Of a stretch of 64,000 nt of DNA, positions 1-10,905 are shown piece by piece. The stretch comes from Elysia chlorotica (taxonomy: Eukaryota; Mollusca; Gastropoda; Plakobranchidae): positions 969,250 through 1,033,249 of the forward strand of contig RQTK01000018.1 in NCBI GenBank assembly GCA_003991915.1, given 5' to 3'. The notes beneath the pieces were generated by a model, which saw only the letters and a program-made list of their open reading frames with translations, was not told the origin of the DNA and made no database searches. How positions within the stretch are numbered: position 1 is the stretch's first letter; every line of letters begins with the position of its first letter. A program made the position numbers and the translations under genes.

Positions 1-561
1 GGCTGACTTGTGGCTGACTTGTGGCTACGCAGAAACTTGAAGCTGAATGGGTTCTAAACCCAACAAGTACAAAGATGGGAAAAACATACAAGGTAAGATA
101 ATAAAATCTCAGGAATTTCACAAGTTGTAGGAATCAAAATAAAAGCCAACAATTACAAAGCAAAACAAAACAGAACACAAACAATAAAGGACCAAAACAA
201 AACAATGCAAAACAAAGCAAACGTTAGGCAACATGTAGCGTTGTGTCGATGAAATCTGTGGTTATTCAGGCTATAGTTTTGAAGACACAGACAGTCAGCC
301 TGGTAGTCCCACGTCAGCTGTCTGTCTGTCTATAACTAGTACACAGTTAGTTCTCAGGACCTTTAACACAACGCCGCCCTCCCTGCTCTCTCTTGTCCCC
401 CCGTCCTCTCCATCTCTCTATCCCCCAACTGACTGATCTACTCAACACATTCGTCCAGGACAGTCTAGCACCAGTATCTTCAAGTCCAGATCGATAAAGC
501 GCGAGATTCCTTCAGGCCTAGTGCGAGATTCCTTCAGGCCTAGTGCCCAGATCCAGCCCTC
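1..561. other. Non-coding left edge with small tandem duplications
   Basis: I see no gene here. An 11-bp unit (GGCTGACTTGT) is repeated twice plus a partial copy at 1-26, and a 22-bp unit is perfectly duplicated at 501-522 and 523-544. The rest is A-rich, then C/T-rich, and has no recognisable coding. Confidence 0.6.
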
Positions 562-695
<134 letters not shown>

Positions 696-1318
696 GGTAC
701 GTTGTAGAGGTGGTATGCCAACCCTGATCTCAAAACACTTTGTTTTTAAATAGAGGGGTGGTATAGTATAGTACCAAAGATAAATCAACGCACCTGTTCA
801 ATTGAGATATGGAAATTTTAGTATTACAGGAAAGCTCTATATTGTCCCTACGAGTTGGTGAAAATATTTTGAAAGGTTTCATAATTAATGAGAGTGTTAT
901 AACAGTTTTAAATCACTAGCACAAGGTCTGTTGTTAAGAAAAAAAAAATTATGTTTATCAATTTGGGACTGTTTCTCTGGCACCTGCCGACTTCCACTCA
1001 TTAGGACTGGGTACATCAATGTTATTTAGTGTTAAGCCGCGTCAGCTCTTGCATGGCTGCAGGCCAGCACGTTCAACATAATGATCAACATTTAATTCTG
1101 ATGTACCACAACACAAAGGTTACAATGCAAGTTGAATCAAATTCTAGATTTTTTCTTCAGAACTGGCGTTTAAGTCTGGTTATTAATGTTTACACCTTGT
1201 TAAAGTTAAGATGTTTCATTAATTTTTTTTAATGTCACATCATGTTGAATGTGACAGCAGACCCCATTTATGTTATGTTCTTGTCACTATTGAATCAAGT
1301 CAGAGGATCCTTGGTTCA

Positions 1319-1369
1319 ACCCGTCCACAATATAGTGCTGATGTTGAACTTTAAACCAACTCAACTTTT
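1319..1369 (-). repeat. Copy of a dispersed SINE-like sequence
   Basis: Read on the minus strand, this matches segments at 30343-30411 and 61280-61334. All three share a block of the form TTTAANGTYCAACNTCAG followed by TATATTGTGGACG. Independent copies in unrelated contexts indicate a dispersed short repeat. Its full length and any promoter head are not visible at this copy. Confidence 0.5.
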
Positions 1370-2318
1370 GTTTTAATCCCAGCTGGGGTGTCAATTAGAA
1401 CTGCAAAAGGAAATCAATTATGCTCCTTTTTCTGCACCCTCCTATCTGTGAAAACTAAAACTAGTGTCTGGCAATCAAAAGGTTATAAGCAAACAGTTAA
1501 AGGTGTACTAGTCTACTATATTGTAGCAATATAAAGTAATGTGGGGACAGACAAATACAAACACCTGACAAAAGAGAAAAAAATGGAAAATGTAGCATGA
1601 AGTTTAGGGTTCTAAATTTTATTAAGCAAAGCAAAAAGAGAATACCCAATAAAAGAAGAAAAAAATGAAATAGATGAATGTAGAAAAATGGTTTTAATTG
1701 TATGAATATAATTTAATAAATTCACTAACATGCCAATTACTATTGATATGCCAAATTACATTGTATATTCATATTTAAACAAACAAAAATAAACAACAGA
1801 ACATCTGCTTTTGATGTGACTTGGTTGAGTTAGTATCATAAGTACTACTTATGCAAACTTATATTAGTAAGTAAACAAACAACCAACAAAAAGTTGACAG
1901 AACATCTGCTCCTCCTGATTATAACAAAGATAGCAATAAAAAAAAATTCACCCTATTTAAGCACACCTGAAACAATGATGACTTATAATATACAAAATGG
2001 ACTTTCTTGAGTCATTATCTATTTTGATTTGCTATAATTAGTACTTAACATTGTAATAAAGGCTTATTTAATTCATATTTATTAAAGTAGAATATCAAAA
2101 AGTTTAAAAGCTATTCAATAATATTTTACAAAAAGTTGATGGAGCCCAAGAAAAAACATTTAAACATTTGTGGAATGTATGGCAAAGCCCAAAGAAATTT
2201 CATAAAGTTAATACATTGTAATAATATCATAACTAGTACTTATGCATCCTTTATTCATAAGTAAACAAACAACAAAAAGTAGATAGAGCATCATTCTGCT
2301 CCCCCTGATTGTAATTAC

Positions 2319-2567
2319 AAATATAGCACATGCACTCTGGCTGGCTGATTTTCCATAGTGCTTGCAACGTAATTGGATTGATGTGTACTTCCACACCAAT
2401 GGATGATGACCCGCTTCACTCTTAGTTTGTTTATTTTTACTTTCTAGTGTTATAGCACACTTTTTCACAAACACTGTGTTTGTAGCATGATACGTTTCTA
2501 ACAAATTCTCAAACTTTGCATATGTCTCAAAGACTGTGCCTTTATGAAAGAAAGTTTCTGGTTCCAT
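2319..2567 (-). pseudogene. FAR1-like N-terminal exon of a MULE/ZSWIM transposase
   Basis: The minus-strand translation begins MEPETFFHKGTVFETYAKF and continues to a segment ending LRCKHYGKSA. This is the layout of the N-terminal FAR1-like module of ZSWIM/MULE proteins: a G-x-x-F start, then a Y-x-x-F helix, then a CxHyGK zinc-binding piece. A GTAATT at 2318-2313 is a plausible splice donor; the open frame continues to 2208 without family similarity. The later exons of this copy are not adjacent. The related exons at 3.5-6.7 kb lie on the wrong side, so this is a separate copy. Assignment rests on pattern recognition only. Confidence 0.5.
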
Positions 2568-2569
2568 GA

Positions 2570-3554
2570 CATGACTTCTCTTTTCTTGTTGTTCTTTACT
2601 GTAGACTTGTTACAACTACAAGACTCACCTCGTGACACTAGATCTAGGCCCTTGCGATGAGCCTTTAAAAACTTTAGTTATTTCAAGGAATCCCACTTGT
2701 AGAAGTAAATAATAGAACAGATAAAAACTAAGCACAAGGTACAAATTAATAATATCTACTGATTTTTAAAAGAGAAGACGAAGTGAAGGAATGGTTGACT
2801 GTGGCCTGTCACAACTATAAGCAACACTATCATGGCGCCGGTGGGCAATCTTTTAGTTTTGTTCTTCACTTCAATTTTGGTCTTACCCTAGCGCATGCGC
2901 AGTAGTGTACCACCCCTCGATATAAAAAAAAGGCGTGTTTTTTGGATTAAGGAGCCACCCCTCGATATACTCCGTTTTTTGAAACGCAAAGAAATGATGC
3001 ATATAATTATAATATGCTATATATTAAAAGAAAATCTTTAAGTACATGTTTTCAGTGCAATTTGTGACATGAAAAAATATATATGTCAAAAGACATGGAT
3101 AATACATGTTTGTGGATAAATAGGCAATTCAAAGTTTTAAAATTCGTCTTACCCAACTACACTAACATTAAAATATTTAGCAAAAGTGCCAAAATGTTAG
3201 AAAGGTCGACAGACTGTGAACACGTTCATAAAACAACATGCATGTAACTTCCACTCATAACCCAGATCTAAATTATATTTAAAAAAAAAAAGCATTTAAA
3301 ATTCATGTTCAAATAAGAAAAACATTTTCGTTACGTTTTTATGCAAAGATAAATGGAAATATATATCTCAATCACTACATTCCCCAGTGGTTGAAAATGA
3401 AGATAAACATTTTTTTTGACTGATTTGAAGTACATGTTCATGTATATGTACTAGCATTAGTAATTAAATTCAATAGAACAAAATCGTTGGGACAAATTCA
3501 AAAAATGTCAAATTGAATGTAAAAGTATAGTTGAATTACATGTTTATTCAGTCC
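2570..3554. other. AT-rich non-coding stretch
   Basis: No convincing coding or RNA gene is seen. The stretch is AT-rich with short A/T homopolymers, and it holds two copies of CACCCCTCGATATA near 2911 and 2957. Confidence 0.6.
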
Positions 3555-4535
3555 TTAATAACGCATACACATTCGCTCATAGTCAGACAACAAATTGCTC
3601 ATTCTGGCATTCACAGCTGGCAAACAACAATCACAGGTGAACTCTTTGATATTAATATCTGATCCAACACACACCCTATGGAACTTACGAGAACAATGCT
3701 GGCACCCAATACAATCATCCAATTCATTCGAACCAGAGACTCTCACACCACATTTAATACAAATACAGTCATCATCATTCAAACTCTCACTCTCAGGGAC
3801 ACGCTGTTCTGGTTGAGGACTGCTAGTGGTCAGTCTGTCGGTGTCTAAAACAGTCAAGTCAGAAACACTGTCCTCCGTAACTGTTGGCTCTGTGTCAGTT
3901 GTTGCGTCAACAGTCTTGTCCAGTTTTCTCTTCTTATGTCGGGTAAAGTTCTGTACATTGCGAGGCCTTCCCCGTGTCTTAATTTTGTGCAGTTTGACAT
4001 TTGAAAAACTGTTGGTGTCTGTGTCAACAACTGTCTGAGTATCAACAGTCACAGAAACATTGCCTGTAACTACAGCAGTCCCAGTGTCACTGTTAGTGGA
4101 TTCTATATTGTCTTCTGTTTTGTCACCAGTCTTTGATCCAGTGTCCCAGTCGTTTGTCTCTTCCAATGTAGGCTGTCTAGTGTCATCCGTTGAGTTTGTG
4201 TTTGATGTGTCACCACTGACAGTCATGTCCACTAGAGTAAAATCTGTGTCTTCAGTGACAAAAGCCAAAAACTGTTCCAGCTGAGCCATTCTCTGTTTGA
4301 ACTGCTGCTCACCCATCATCTGGAAAAAACAGTTCATTTGATTTGTCACTGCAGGCACAATTCTAAAACGTCCTTCTTGTGTCTTTGTCACCTGTCTAGT
4401 TGGTAAAATATCAGTTGGTTGTCCTAGTCGAGCTGCATTATAAGCCCTGTCAACAGTTTCAGTTACTTTTGCTGAGAATCTAGAATTCAAAAGCATGTCA
4501 CGGTCATACAGAGTGTGTCCAAGAAATAATCTCAA
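3555..4535 (-). pseudogene. MULE transposase C-terminal part with PHD-like finger
   Basis: This is the C-terminal third of the MULE at 3.5-6.7 kb. It starts just after the SWIM motif. A long Ser/Thr/Asp-rich linker with many TDT/VDT steps follows, including a basic patch (TRGRPRNVQNFTRHKKRK, an AT-hook-like GRP core). It ends in a Cys/His-rich module, CICIKCGV, then CIGCQHC, then KFHRVC, then TCDCC, which fits a PHD-type C4HC3 zinc finger. It is in frame with the upstream segment (4548-5150) across a single TGA. PHD fingers usually read histone tails; here it may help target integration, which is inference. Confidence 0.7.
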
Positions 4536-4547
4536 AGAAAAAATGTG

Positions 4548-5150
4548 TCAACATGGAAGTTTGAAACGTCTAAAAAAGTCACAATTGCACTCAGTCTTTG
4601 ATGTCCTGTAGGTGTGTTGTTGTGATTCTCCTTTGACATGGTATGTTTCCACAACTTCAGATGAAGGAGAGGGTGTTTGTAGTTGTAAATGTGTGTATAA
4701 GATCTTCCTGGCTAGGGTGTATTGCTCTGTCACTAATCTACCTCCAAATGATGTAAGTGTGTTGACAATCTCCTCTAAGTGTGCGTCTTTGTATTTGACA
4801 TTGTAATGGTGAGTGATACAGTGAAGGTGCAAGGTCCTGTCTTTTGTCTGGACAAGGTCACCTTCATATGTCAACAAAGTCCTGATACAGTCAGACAGGC
4901 GAGTCTGTGGATGTAATGTCCTTTTTACTTTGCTGTGATAGCTCTCCACATGATTTGTTGTCAGATGTAGTGTCTGTAAGTCAAGGGTTGTGTGGTTGGC
5001 CCACATGTCAATATTTTTCCACCAATTGTCCTCCAAATACTTGGCTGTTTTGTCAGGAGCGTTTTGTCTTACTATGTCACACAGTTGGTGAAACCGTGTC
5101 TGGGAACTTGTATCCCTTTGCTCTTTGAAACAATTAAGTATATCGCACAC
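4548..5150 (-). pseudogene. MULE transposase middle part: third acidic residue and SWIM zinc motif
   Basis: It contains TTNHVESYHSKVKR, matching the region of MULE/ZSWIM proteins that holds the last catalytic acidic residue. It ends in the SWIM zinc motif TECNCDFFRRFKLPC; the expected His of CxH follows one codon later. That intervening codon is TGA (4548-4550), where relatives carry Arg, so a single nonsense change interrupts the SWIM motif and the frame then continues into the PHD segment. Upstream the frame must shift in a 7-base A run (plus strand T run near 5172-5178) to join the preceding part. Confidence 0.75.
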
Positions 5151-5815
5151 TTGCTGTGAAGCTAAGCCATGATTTTTTTAGAGCTCTCCTCACAGCAGTT
5201 GATGCGTGGAAAGAGCACAGTCTTATTAATGTGTCTGGAAATGCTTCTTTGACAGCAGCAATCTCAGACATGTCTTTGTCCAGAAAAAAAAACAGATGGA
5301 CCACTAGCATCATCAGGTAAGACAGATTTCAATAAATTAAGACAAGACAAAACATTTGACCTACACTCACTCCTAACAAATCCATGGAAAACAGGACGAC
5401 CACTACCTTCCGAATCTATACAGAGAACATTCACAAGAGGATACAAATAACGATTCACTTTGTAAGTGGCATCCATGACAAGAACATCACAAAAACGACG
5501 AAGGTCATCCCTCATTTGTGCCGTCACAAAAAACAAATGCTCAAAGTCAAACTCACCTTTCTCACTAACCCCAATTTTTGTTGTCCCTCCCTCTTCTCTA
5601 ATCTCACCCAACAACCGTTCCACACTCACACTATCACTCTCATTCACACCACACATCTTTCTCTTCATATTCACAACATCTTGGGGGAGTAGACAAATGC
5701 CCTGGCTGTTCTCAATGTAGCTTTTCAATGATTTAGAAGGTATATTCATCCCAGCCAGGGCTTGTACCGTCTTGGTCAATTCAGGCTTCCTGTTCTCAGG
5801 ATACACTCTTGCCGT
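5151..5815 (-). pseudogene. MULE transposase catalytic N-half (exon 3)
   Basis: The exon starts at 5815, after a TTTTGTTTCAG acceptor, with TARVYPENRKPEL. The first catalytic Asp lies in DVLVMDATYKVNRYLYPLV, followed by VFHGFV as in MULE cores. A 9-base homopolymer (5284-5292) shifts the frame; beyond it the alternative frame reads FFLDKDMSEIAAVKEAF and LIRLCSFHA, the second catalytic Asp region with its C-x2-H. A second slip near 5172-5178 leads into the next segment. Both frameshifts are in homopolymers, so assembly error is possible. DDE transposases of this class cut and paste DNA with long or variable TIRs. Confidence 0.8.
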
Positions 5816-6563
5816 CTGAAACAAAATTAATATGGCTTAGTCACTAAAAACAAATTGTACGTTCCATTGCAAAATTTCCTACCATGGGAACCTAAAAAAA
5901 ACTACGGCTTATAGTTATAGTTTGATTTACTAACAAACCAAATTTTCCGAAAAGAATAACTTAGTTTTTTCTCTTTGACTGTACAGTAGTACATACGATA
6001 CCTATATGGCACCGCCTGCAGCGGAACATGGCTACAGATGGGCACTTCAAGAATCCCATTTTTTATATTATACAGAGCTTATAACTTGTGCTTAGGTCGG
6101 GACCCGCAAATGGGAGAACTTGGGTACACAAGGGAGGGGGCAGCAAGCTTGGCAGTTACCTACACATTTGTCTAGACCCCGGGTCTAAAAAAGGATGTGA
6201 ATATGTAGTGTTAGTTAGTGTGTAAATACAATAATACAAAAATAAGGGGTGTTCAACATGCATGCAGTTAAAGATACAGCAATGGGATTGGTCAGATGAA
6301 TTTCATACACATTGTTCGTAGCTATGCATCAGGGATCCCACCTGAAACATTTTTTTTTTTGACTGAATAATTTATATGACGTAAAGTGACATAGCATAAT
6401 TTTCACCCATTAACTTATTATAACTGAAAGTGTAAATGTTTGAAAAATTGGCATCACTGTGACATCAAGAAGATAATGTGAAAATAGGTGGACAAAGTAA
6501 AAATGTAGTGTAAACCTCTGTGCTATTGCAAAGAGAGAACAATAGCAAAAAAATGTTTCTTAC

Positions 6564-6684
6564 TTTGGTATCTACAGGGTGGTTGCTGTACACGTGGTTG
6601 GCTCCAGTAATTTTTAACACATAAGAAACCCCTTCCTCCACTGTAGCTAAGCGAAAGTATGCTTGACAGTCACACGTGAGGGTT
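6564..6684 (-). pseudogene. MULE FAR1-like exon 2
   Basis: The exon is bounded by a CTCTTCAG acceptor (ending 6685) and a GTAAG donor (6563-6559). It reads TLTCDCQAYFRLATVEEG, then KITGANHVYSNHPVDTK, the second half of a FAR1-like zinc domain (C-x-C, then H-x3-N-H). The donor phase is 0 and joins cleanly to TARVYPENRKP at 5815, giving a 748-bp intron. This intron pattern shows the gene once had a spliced structure. Its first exon is not found to the right, where a YqaJ-family fragment lies instead. Confidence 0.65.
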
Positions 6685-6996
6685 CTGAAGAGAGAAGTAA
6701 ATAATTGTTATTTATGTATTATAATAAGAAAACTATAATGTCCAATAATCAGACCAAATTTGTGTGTGTGTACATGCCTATAGAAATAGATTGTTATCAA
6801 TATGTGACTTCCGCAGACAAATGAAACTGTCAATGAAACAGTTATGTGCTCAAATAATGATTAATACAGCCGACAGAACGCTACCTTGGGGCGCACCTAC
6901 AGTTGTGTGTAAAAGCAAATGTCTTTTGTCTTGAATTCTACTGGTCAAGAGATCCCACATCCACTGCAAAATTTTGCCCAATCAATCCACATGACC

Positions 6997-7530
6997 TTAG
7001 GAAATGGTCCACTGGAGCCCCACCGCATAGCTATGGTCCATGACAACGGCCCGTAATTTTGCAGGCCCAAATAGGTGACTTATAGGCATCTTTGATATGC
7101 CGCTAAAATTTAATAAGGCCCCTCTAAACTGGTGGGAATACTCTGGACGATTACGAAAGTCCACAGGCCTGGGATCCGGAACAGTTTTTTGTTGCTTAAC
7201 TTTCAAATTGGCTGCTTTGGTTGGTGAGCCTTGATCACATTTTGATTTTCTTCTTGGGGTGTGAAATGTCTGGAGGCGCTGAGTGCATGTCTTGTGTGTA
7301 CGTATCTCTACACACAGAGCATGGTCCACCAGACCCACAAAGCACACATAGGAAATGTCACCCTCAGAACCGCTCCGTATAAAATTCATATGTTGCTCAG
7401 CATACATCAGCTCAGCTGATTGACAAACTGATCCCAATATAGTCAGCAACTATGGCGCGGTTGATCTTGGGAAAGGTAGTATTCAAGTTGACATCTCTGA
7501 ATTCCAATTCAGGAATAGTCATCTTAAAAC
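6997..7530 (-). pseudogene. Probable N-terminal/linker fragment of a SWIM-YqaJ family protein
   Basis: The minus strand reads KMTIPELEFRDVNLNTTFP and INRAIVADYIG, then in another frame KTCTQRLQTFHTPRRKSK and PDPRPVDFRNRPEYSHQF. The first resembles the start of molluscan SWIM-YqaJ proteins. The second resembles their linker after the SWIM motif (CT..LQ.WH.PR, then Y/F-DPRP). The SWIM cysteines are not visible, so an internal deletion and at least one frameshift (near 7430) are likely. No family assignment is certain. Its position beside a MULE transposase matches the pairing seen at 17-24 kb. Confidence 0.4.
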
Positions 7531-7550
7531 TGTCACTAGGTTCTTCCACA

Positions 7551-8150
7551 TGTTGCCCAGGACTGGGGTTTAAACACTGGTCCCACTAGAGTCTACAGGG
7601 AGAATTCCCAGAAGGCCAGACAACAACAAAAAAACAAGTTGATAGAGTTTACAATGCCTAACGTTATTCTTTATTGAAAAAAAAGGGAAACAAAAGAAAA
7701 GTAAAATGAAACAAAAGACTAACTAGTAAAACCTAACAAAAACAAAGCCACTAAAATAAAAACCACTAAAAAACCAAAAAGACGCTAAACTAAAAACCAC
7801 CCAGGAGAGCCACCGGAGTCAGAGTGACCCATCACTTGTGACCTGTACACATTCTCCGGCCAGACCTAAATCTAGATCTCCGACTGGATATTCATCGTCT
7901 AGACCATCCTTAGTTCACAAATCTAAACATACAACATAAAAATACAAGTTTAGCTTCAAAGCTAATTCTAAACGTTAATCAGCAATCCACGACCCACAAC
8001 AGCACACAGCTGATCAGTGCCAGAAACTGGACCAAAGGACGCTATCTGAAAGCTATCCCCGCCAAAACCACATTACCGCCTATTCCCGTTATAACCCTCC
8101 CCACAGAAACATAGGACATGAATTAACCCAATACAAAATCAACCCTAACA
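7551..8150 (-). mobile_element. LTR of a Ty3/gypsy-type element (3' LTR, minus strand)
   Basis: On the plus strand it starts TGTTGCCCAGGACTGGGG and ends ACCCTAACA, so the minus-strand LTR runs TGTTAGGG to GGGCAACA with the canonical TG..CA ends. The first about 230 bp recur at 10279-10508 next to a primer-binding site, which identifies this copy as the 3' LTR. No primer site lies on its left, where unrelated flank begins. The right border (about 8150) is chosen by end symmetry and could differ by about 13 bp. Confidence 0.7.
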
Positions 8151-8161
8151 CTAATCCTATA

Positions 8162-9614
8162 CAATTTTAGAAGTGCAAGTGAACAACCTATACCAATATA
8201 TGACTAATAACAAAGGAATGATGACTAAAATATCTAAAATATGTCTAATAACAGTGCCTGCTGGATNNNNNNNNNNNNNNNNNNNNNNNNNNNNNNNNNN
8301 NNNNNNNNNNNNNNNNNNNNNNNNNNNNNNNNNNNNNNNNNNNNNNNNNNNNNNNNNNNNNNNNNNNNNNNNNNNNNNNNNNNNNNNNNNNNNNNNNNNN
8401 NNNNNNNNNNNNNNNNNNNNNNNNNNNNNNNNNNNNNNNNNNNNNNNNNNNNNNNNNNNNNNNNNNNNNNNNNNNNNNNNNNNNNNNNNNNNNNNNNNNN
8501 NNNNNNNNNNNNNNNNNNNNNNNNNNNNNNNNNNNNNNNNNNNNNNNNNNNNNNNNNNNNNNNNNNNNNNNNNNNNNNNNNNNNNNNNNNNNNNNNNNNN
8601 NNNNNNNNNNNNNNNNNNNNNNNNNNNNNNNNNNNNNNNNNNNNNNNNNNNNNNNNNNNNNNNNNNNNNNNNNNNNNNNNNNNNNNNNNNNNNNNNNNNN
8701 NNNNNNNNNNNNNNNNNNNNNNNNNNNNNNNNNNNNNNNNNNNNNNNNNNNNNNNNNNNNNNNNNNNNNNNNNNNNNNNNNNNNNNNNNNNNNNNNNNNN
8801 NNNNNNNNNNNNNNNNNNNNNNNNNNNNNNNNNNNNNNNNNNNNNNNNNNNNNNNNNNNNNNNNNNNNNNNNNNNNNNNNNNNNNNNNNNNNNNNNNNNN
8901 NNNNNNNNNNNNNNNNNNNNNNNNNNNNNNNNNNNNNNNNNNNNNNNNNNNNNNNNNNNNNNNNNNNNNNNNNNNNNNNNNNNNNNNNNNNNNNNNNNNN
9001 NNNNNNNNNNNNNNNNNNNNNNNNNNNNNNNNNNNNNNNNNNNNNNNNNNNNNNNNNNNNNNNNNNNNNNNNNNNNNNNNNTGCTGAGTAGAATCAATGG
9101 TTGTTAAACTAAAGATACCCAGGAGGATTTTGTTATTTCATGTATATGTACCTTGAATTTATACTGTTGGATTACTTATAAACCCCTATGTAGGGTTCAT
9201 TATTGTGGAGTCCTGTATTTTAAATTGAAATAATGATGCTGGTACTCTTGGTTGTATAATCATTTTGAACTTTCCTACAAATTGTGTTTTGTGCAAATTG
9301 TGTGTCACTGTCAACATTGTTAGTGCATAATAGAGGCAGTGCTGCTGTGATATTTCACGTTTGCATAGAATGGATGAGTTACTGGTGTGCCTGGGGACAG
9401 GGCACAGAAAATCAGGGGGGAAATGTGGGGTTGGGGAATCGATAGTGGGGTACATATTTTTGTTATATCGAATCTTTCGGTTTTTTGTTTATAAATATAT
9501 TCATACGCAATCCAGCAGGCACTGTTATTAGACATATTTTAGATAGTTTAGTCATCATTCCTTTGTTATTAGTCATATATTGGTATAGGTTGTTCACTTG
9601 CACTTCTAAAATTG
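8162..9614. mobile_element. DNA element with 105-bp terminal inverted repeats and unresolved core
   Basis: The segment 8162-8266 is the reverse complement of 9510-9614 with a single mismatch. The ends read CAATTTTAGAAGTGCAAG. TATA lies outside both ends (8158-8161 and 9615-9618), consistent with a 4-bp target duplication, though TATA is itself palindromic. The middle includes an 815-base assembly gap, so the arms may be longer. The remaining interior (9082-9509) has no convincing coding. It splits the LTR from the gag remnant of the surrounding LTR element, so it is the younger insertion. The family cannot be assigned from the visible part. Confidence 0.65.
8267..9081. other. Assembly gap (815 N)
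   Basis: This is a run of N inside the inverted-repeat element. Apparent long open frames across it are artefacts. The gap begins exactly where the left inverted arm stops being readable, which is typical of a hairpin that was hard to assemble. Confidence 0.99.
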
Positions 9615-9618
9615 TATA

Positions 9619-10240
9619 TTAGCCGGCGACTCAGAGGCAGCTGGGCCGCAATGCGTCGACTCTCCGACGCCACAGGAGGCACCACTTTGACCTTCCGACC
9701 AGGAGGCAGAACCGCAGGTCCGGCGGTTAGGATGGGAGGGCGTATAGTGCTGGAGGAACGCCCTGGGTCCACGCCGAGCTCTCGCCTCCCGGTGGACACC
9801 ACACCCGTGTCGGCCAAGGCCGGGACCCCCTTCCCTCCAGACTCCGTTTCCCTTCTCACCACACCGCCGGTTGATCCTATCGGTGCTGGTGCCCTGCACT
9901 CACGGGCGAAATGACCCGGTTGCCGGCAACGGTGGCACCGCATCTGACTGCGACCCGGCTTCCTCCTCCTCCTCTTTCGGCTGCCCTCCTGTCCCTCCGT
10001 CTGCCTAGACTGCCAGCCGCCCTGCCTCTCCAGTCGCTCCATCCTTTCGTTGAGGGAGCGGATCAGCTGCAAGACCAGCTGTAACTCAGCAGATGTCGCA
10101 GGGGCGGATGACGGTTGGACAGCTGACTGACACGCTGCCATAGCCATCTTTGCCAGCACTGCCTCGAGACCAAACTGGACTGTCCCCGCCATTGCCTCAA
10201 TGACCTCTCCTGGGTGGTTTAAAAAAAATATACTAAACAC
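9619..10240 (-). pseudogene. Truncated gag of an LTR retrotransposon
   Basis: The likely start is the Met of MAGTVQFGLEAVLAK, just inside the primer site. A predicted helix with LNERMERLERQGG follows, then a basic stretch (RKRRRRKPGRSQ) and one CCHC zinc knuckle, CHRCRQPGHFAREC (C-x2-C-x4-H-x4-C), which binds nucleic acid in Gag proteins. The Pro/Gly-rich tail runs into the end of the inverted-repeat insertion. No protease, RT or integrase follows before the 3' LTR, so pol has been lost. The Gag is far shorter than the usual 400-500 residues. Confidence 0.75.
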
Positions 10241-10258
10241 AACCTAACTGCTCTCGAT

Positions 10259-10274
10259 CCCACTTCTGACACCA
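10259..10274 (-). other. Primer-binding site complementary to tRNA-Leu
   Basis: On the minus strand this reads TGGTGTCAGAAGTGGG, complementary to the 3' end of many tRNA-Leu molecules (CCCACTTCTGACA plus CCA). It lies 4 bp from the 5' LTR end at 10279, as in many animal gypsy elements. Confidence 0.85.
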
Positions 10275-10278
10275 AAAA

Positions 10279-10508
10279 TGTTGCCCAGGACTGGGGTTTA
10301 AACACTGGTCCCACTAGGGTCTACAGGGAGAATTCCCAGAGGGCCAGACAACATTAACAAAAACAACAACAAAAGAAAACAAGTTGATAGAGTTTACAAT
10401 GCCTAACCTTATTCTTTATTGAAAAAAAAAAAGTAAACAAAAGAAAAGTAAAATGAACCAAAAAACTAACTAGTAAAACCTAACAAAAACAAAGCCACTA
10501 AAAAACCA
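10279..10508 (-). mobile_element. Truncated 5' LTR
   Basis: It is nearly identical to the first about 230 bp of 7551-8150 (TGTTGCCCAGGACTGGGG onward). The similarity stops near 10508, where an inverted copy of the minisatellite unit begins, so the 5' part of this LTR is missing. Confidence 0.8.
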
Positions 10509-10516
10509 TAAATATC

Positions 10517-10600
10517 TAATTCTGTTTCTGTTCATGATGAAACTGAACACAACTGTTGCACGAGGCAGTTCAGTTTCATCATGAACAGAAACAGAATTAG
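10517..10600. repeat. Perfect 33-bp inverted repeat capping a minisatellite
   Basis: The segment 10517-10549 is the exact reverse complement of 10568-10600, separated by 18 bp. Both arms are made of the adjacent 54-bp repeat unit, so the end of the array folds back on itself exactly where the LTR similarity breaks. Confidence 0.85.
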
Positions 10601-10905
10601 ATACAACTGTTGCATCAGGCAGTTCAGTTTCATCAGGAACAGAAACAGAGTTAGACACAACTGTTGCATCAGGCAGTTCAGTTTCATCATGAACAGAAAC
10701 AGAGTTAGACACAACTGTTGCATCAGGCAGTTCAGTTTCATCATGAACAGAAACAGAGTTAGACACAACTGTTGCATCAGGCAGTTCAGTTTCATCATGA
10801 ACAGAAACAGAGTTAGACACAACTGTTGCATCAGGCAGTTCAGTTTCATCAGATCTAATAGGAACAGAGAACAGAGTTAGACACAACTGTTGAATCAGGC
10901 AATTC
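10550..10905 (-). repeat. 54-bp coding minisatellite
   Basis: There are six to seven copies of a 54-bp unit, four of them nearly identical. On the minus strand each encodes 18 residues (DETELPDATVVSNSVSVH). The frame is kept because 54 is a multiple of three. The array forms the C-terminal tail of the gene fragment at 10860-12363. Confidence 0.93.

Larger units (their letters stand above)
753..2918. mobile_element. Possible short-TIR element containing a MULE 5' exon
   Basis: An 11-bp inverted pair, GAGGGGTGGTA at 753-763 and TACCACCCCTC at 2908-2918, brackets about 2.2 kb that includes a FAR1-like MULE exon (2319-2567) whose start faces the right end. The core CCACCCCTCGATATA occurs again at 2955-2969. 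The inverted repeats are short and no target duplication is visible, so the element boundary is tentative. Inside, a roughly 65-bp motif near 1867-1930 recurs in diverged form near 2255-2325. Confidence 0.3.

Noticed and set aside
8173..9107. Long frames across the gap
   Set aside because: They consist of N translated as X; nothing is supported.
10581..10880. Plus-strand frame of repeated NRNRVRHNCCIRQFSFI units
   Set aside because: It is the shadow of the minisatellite. The minus-strand frame continues an identified protein, the plus-strand one does not.
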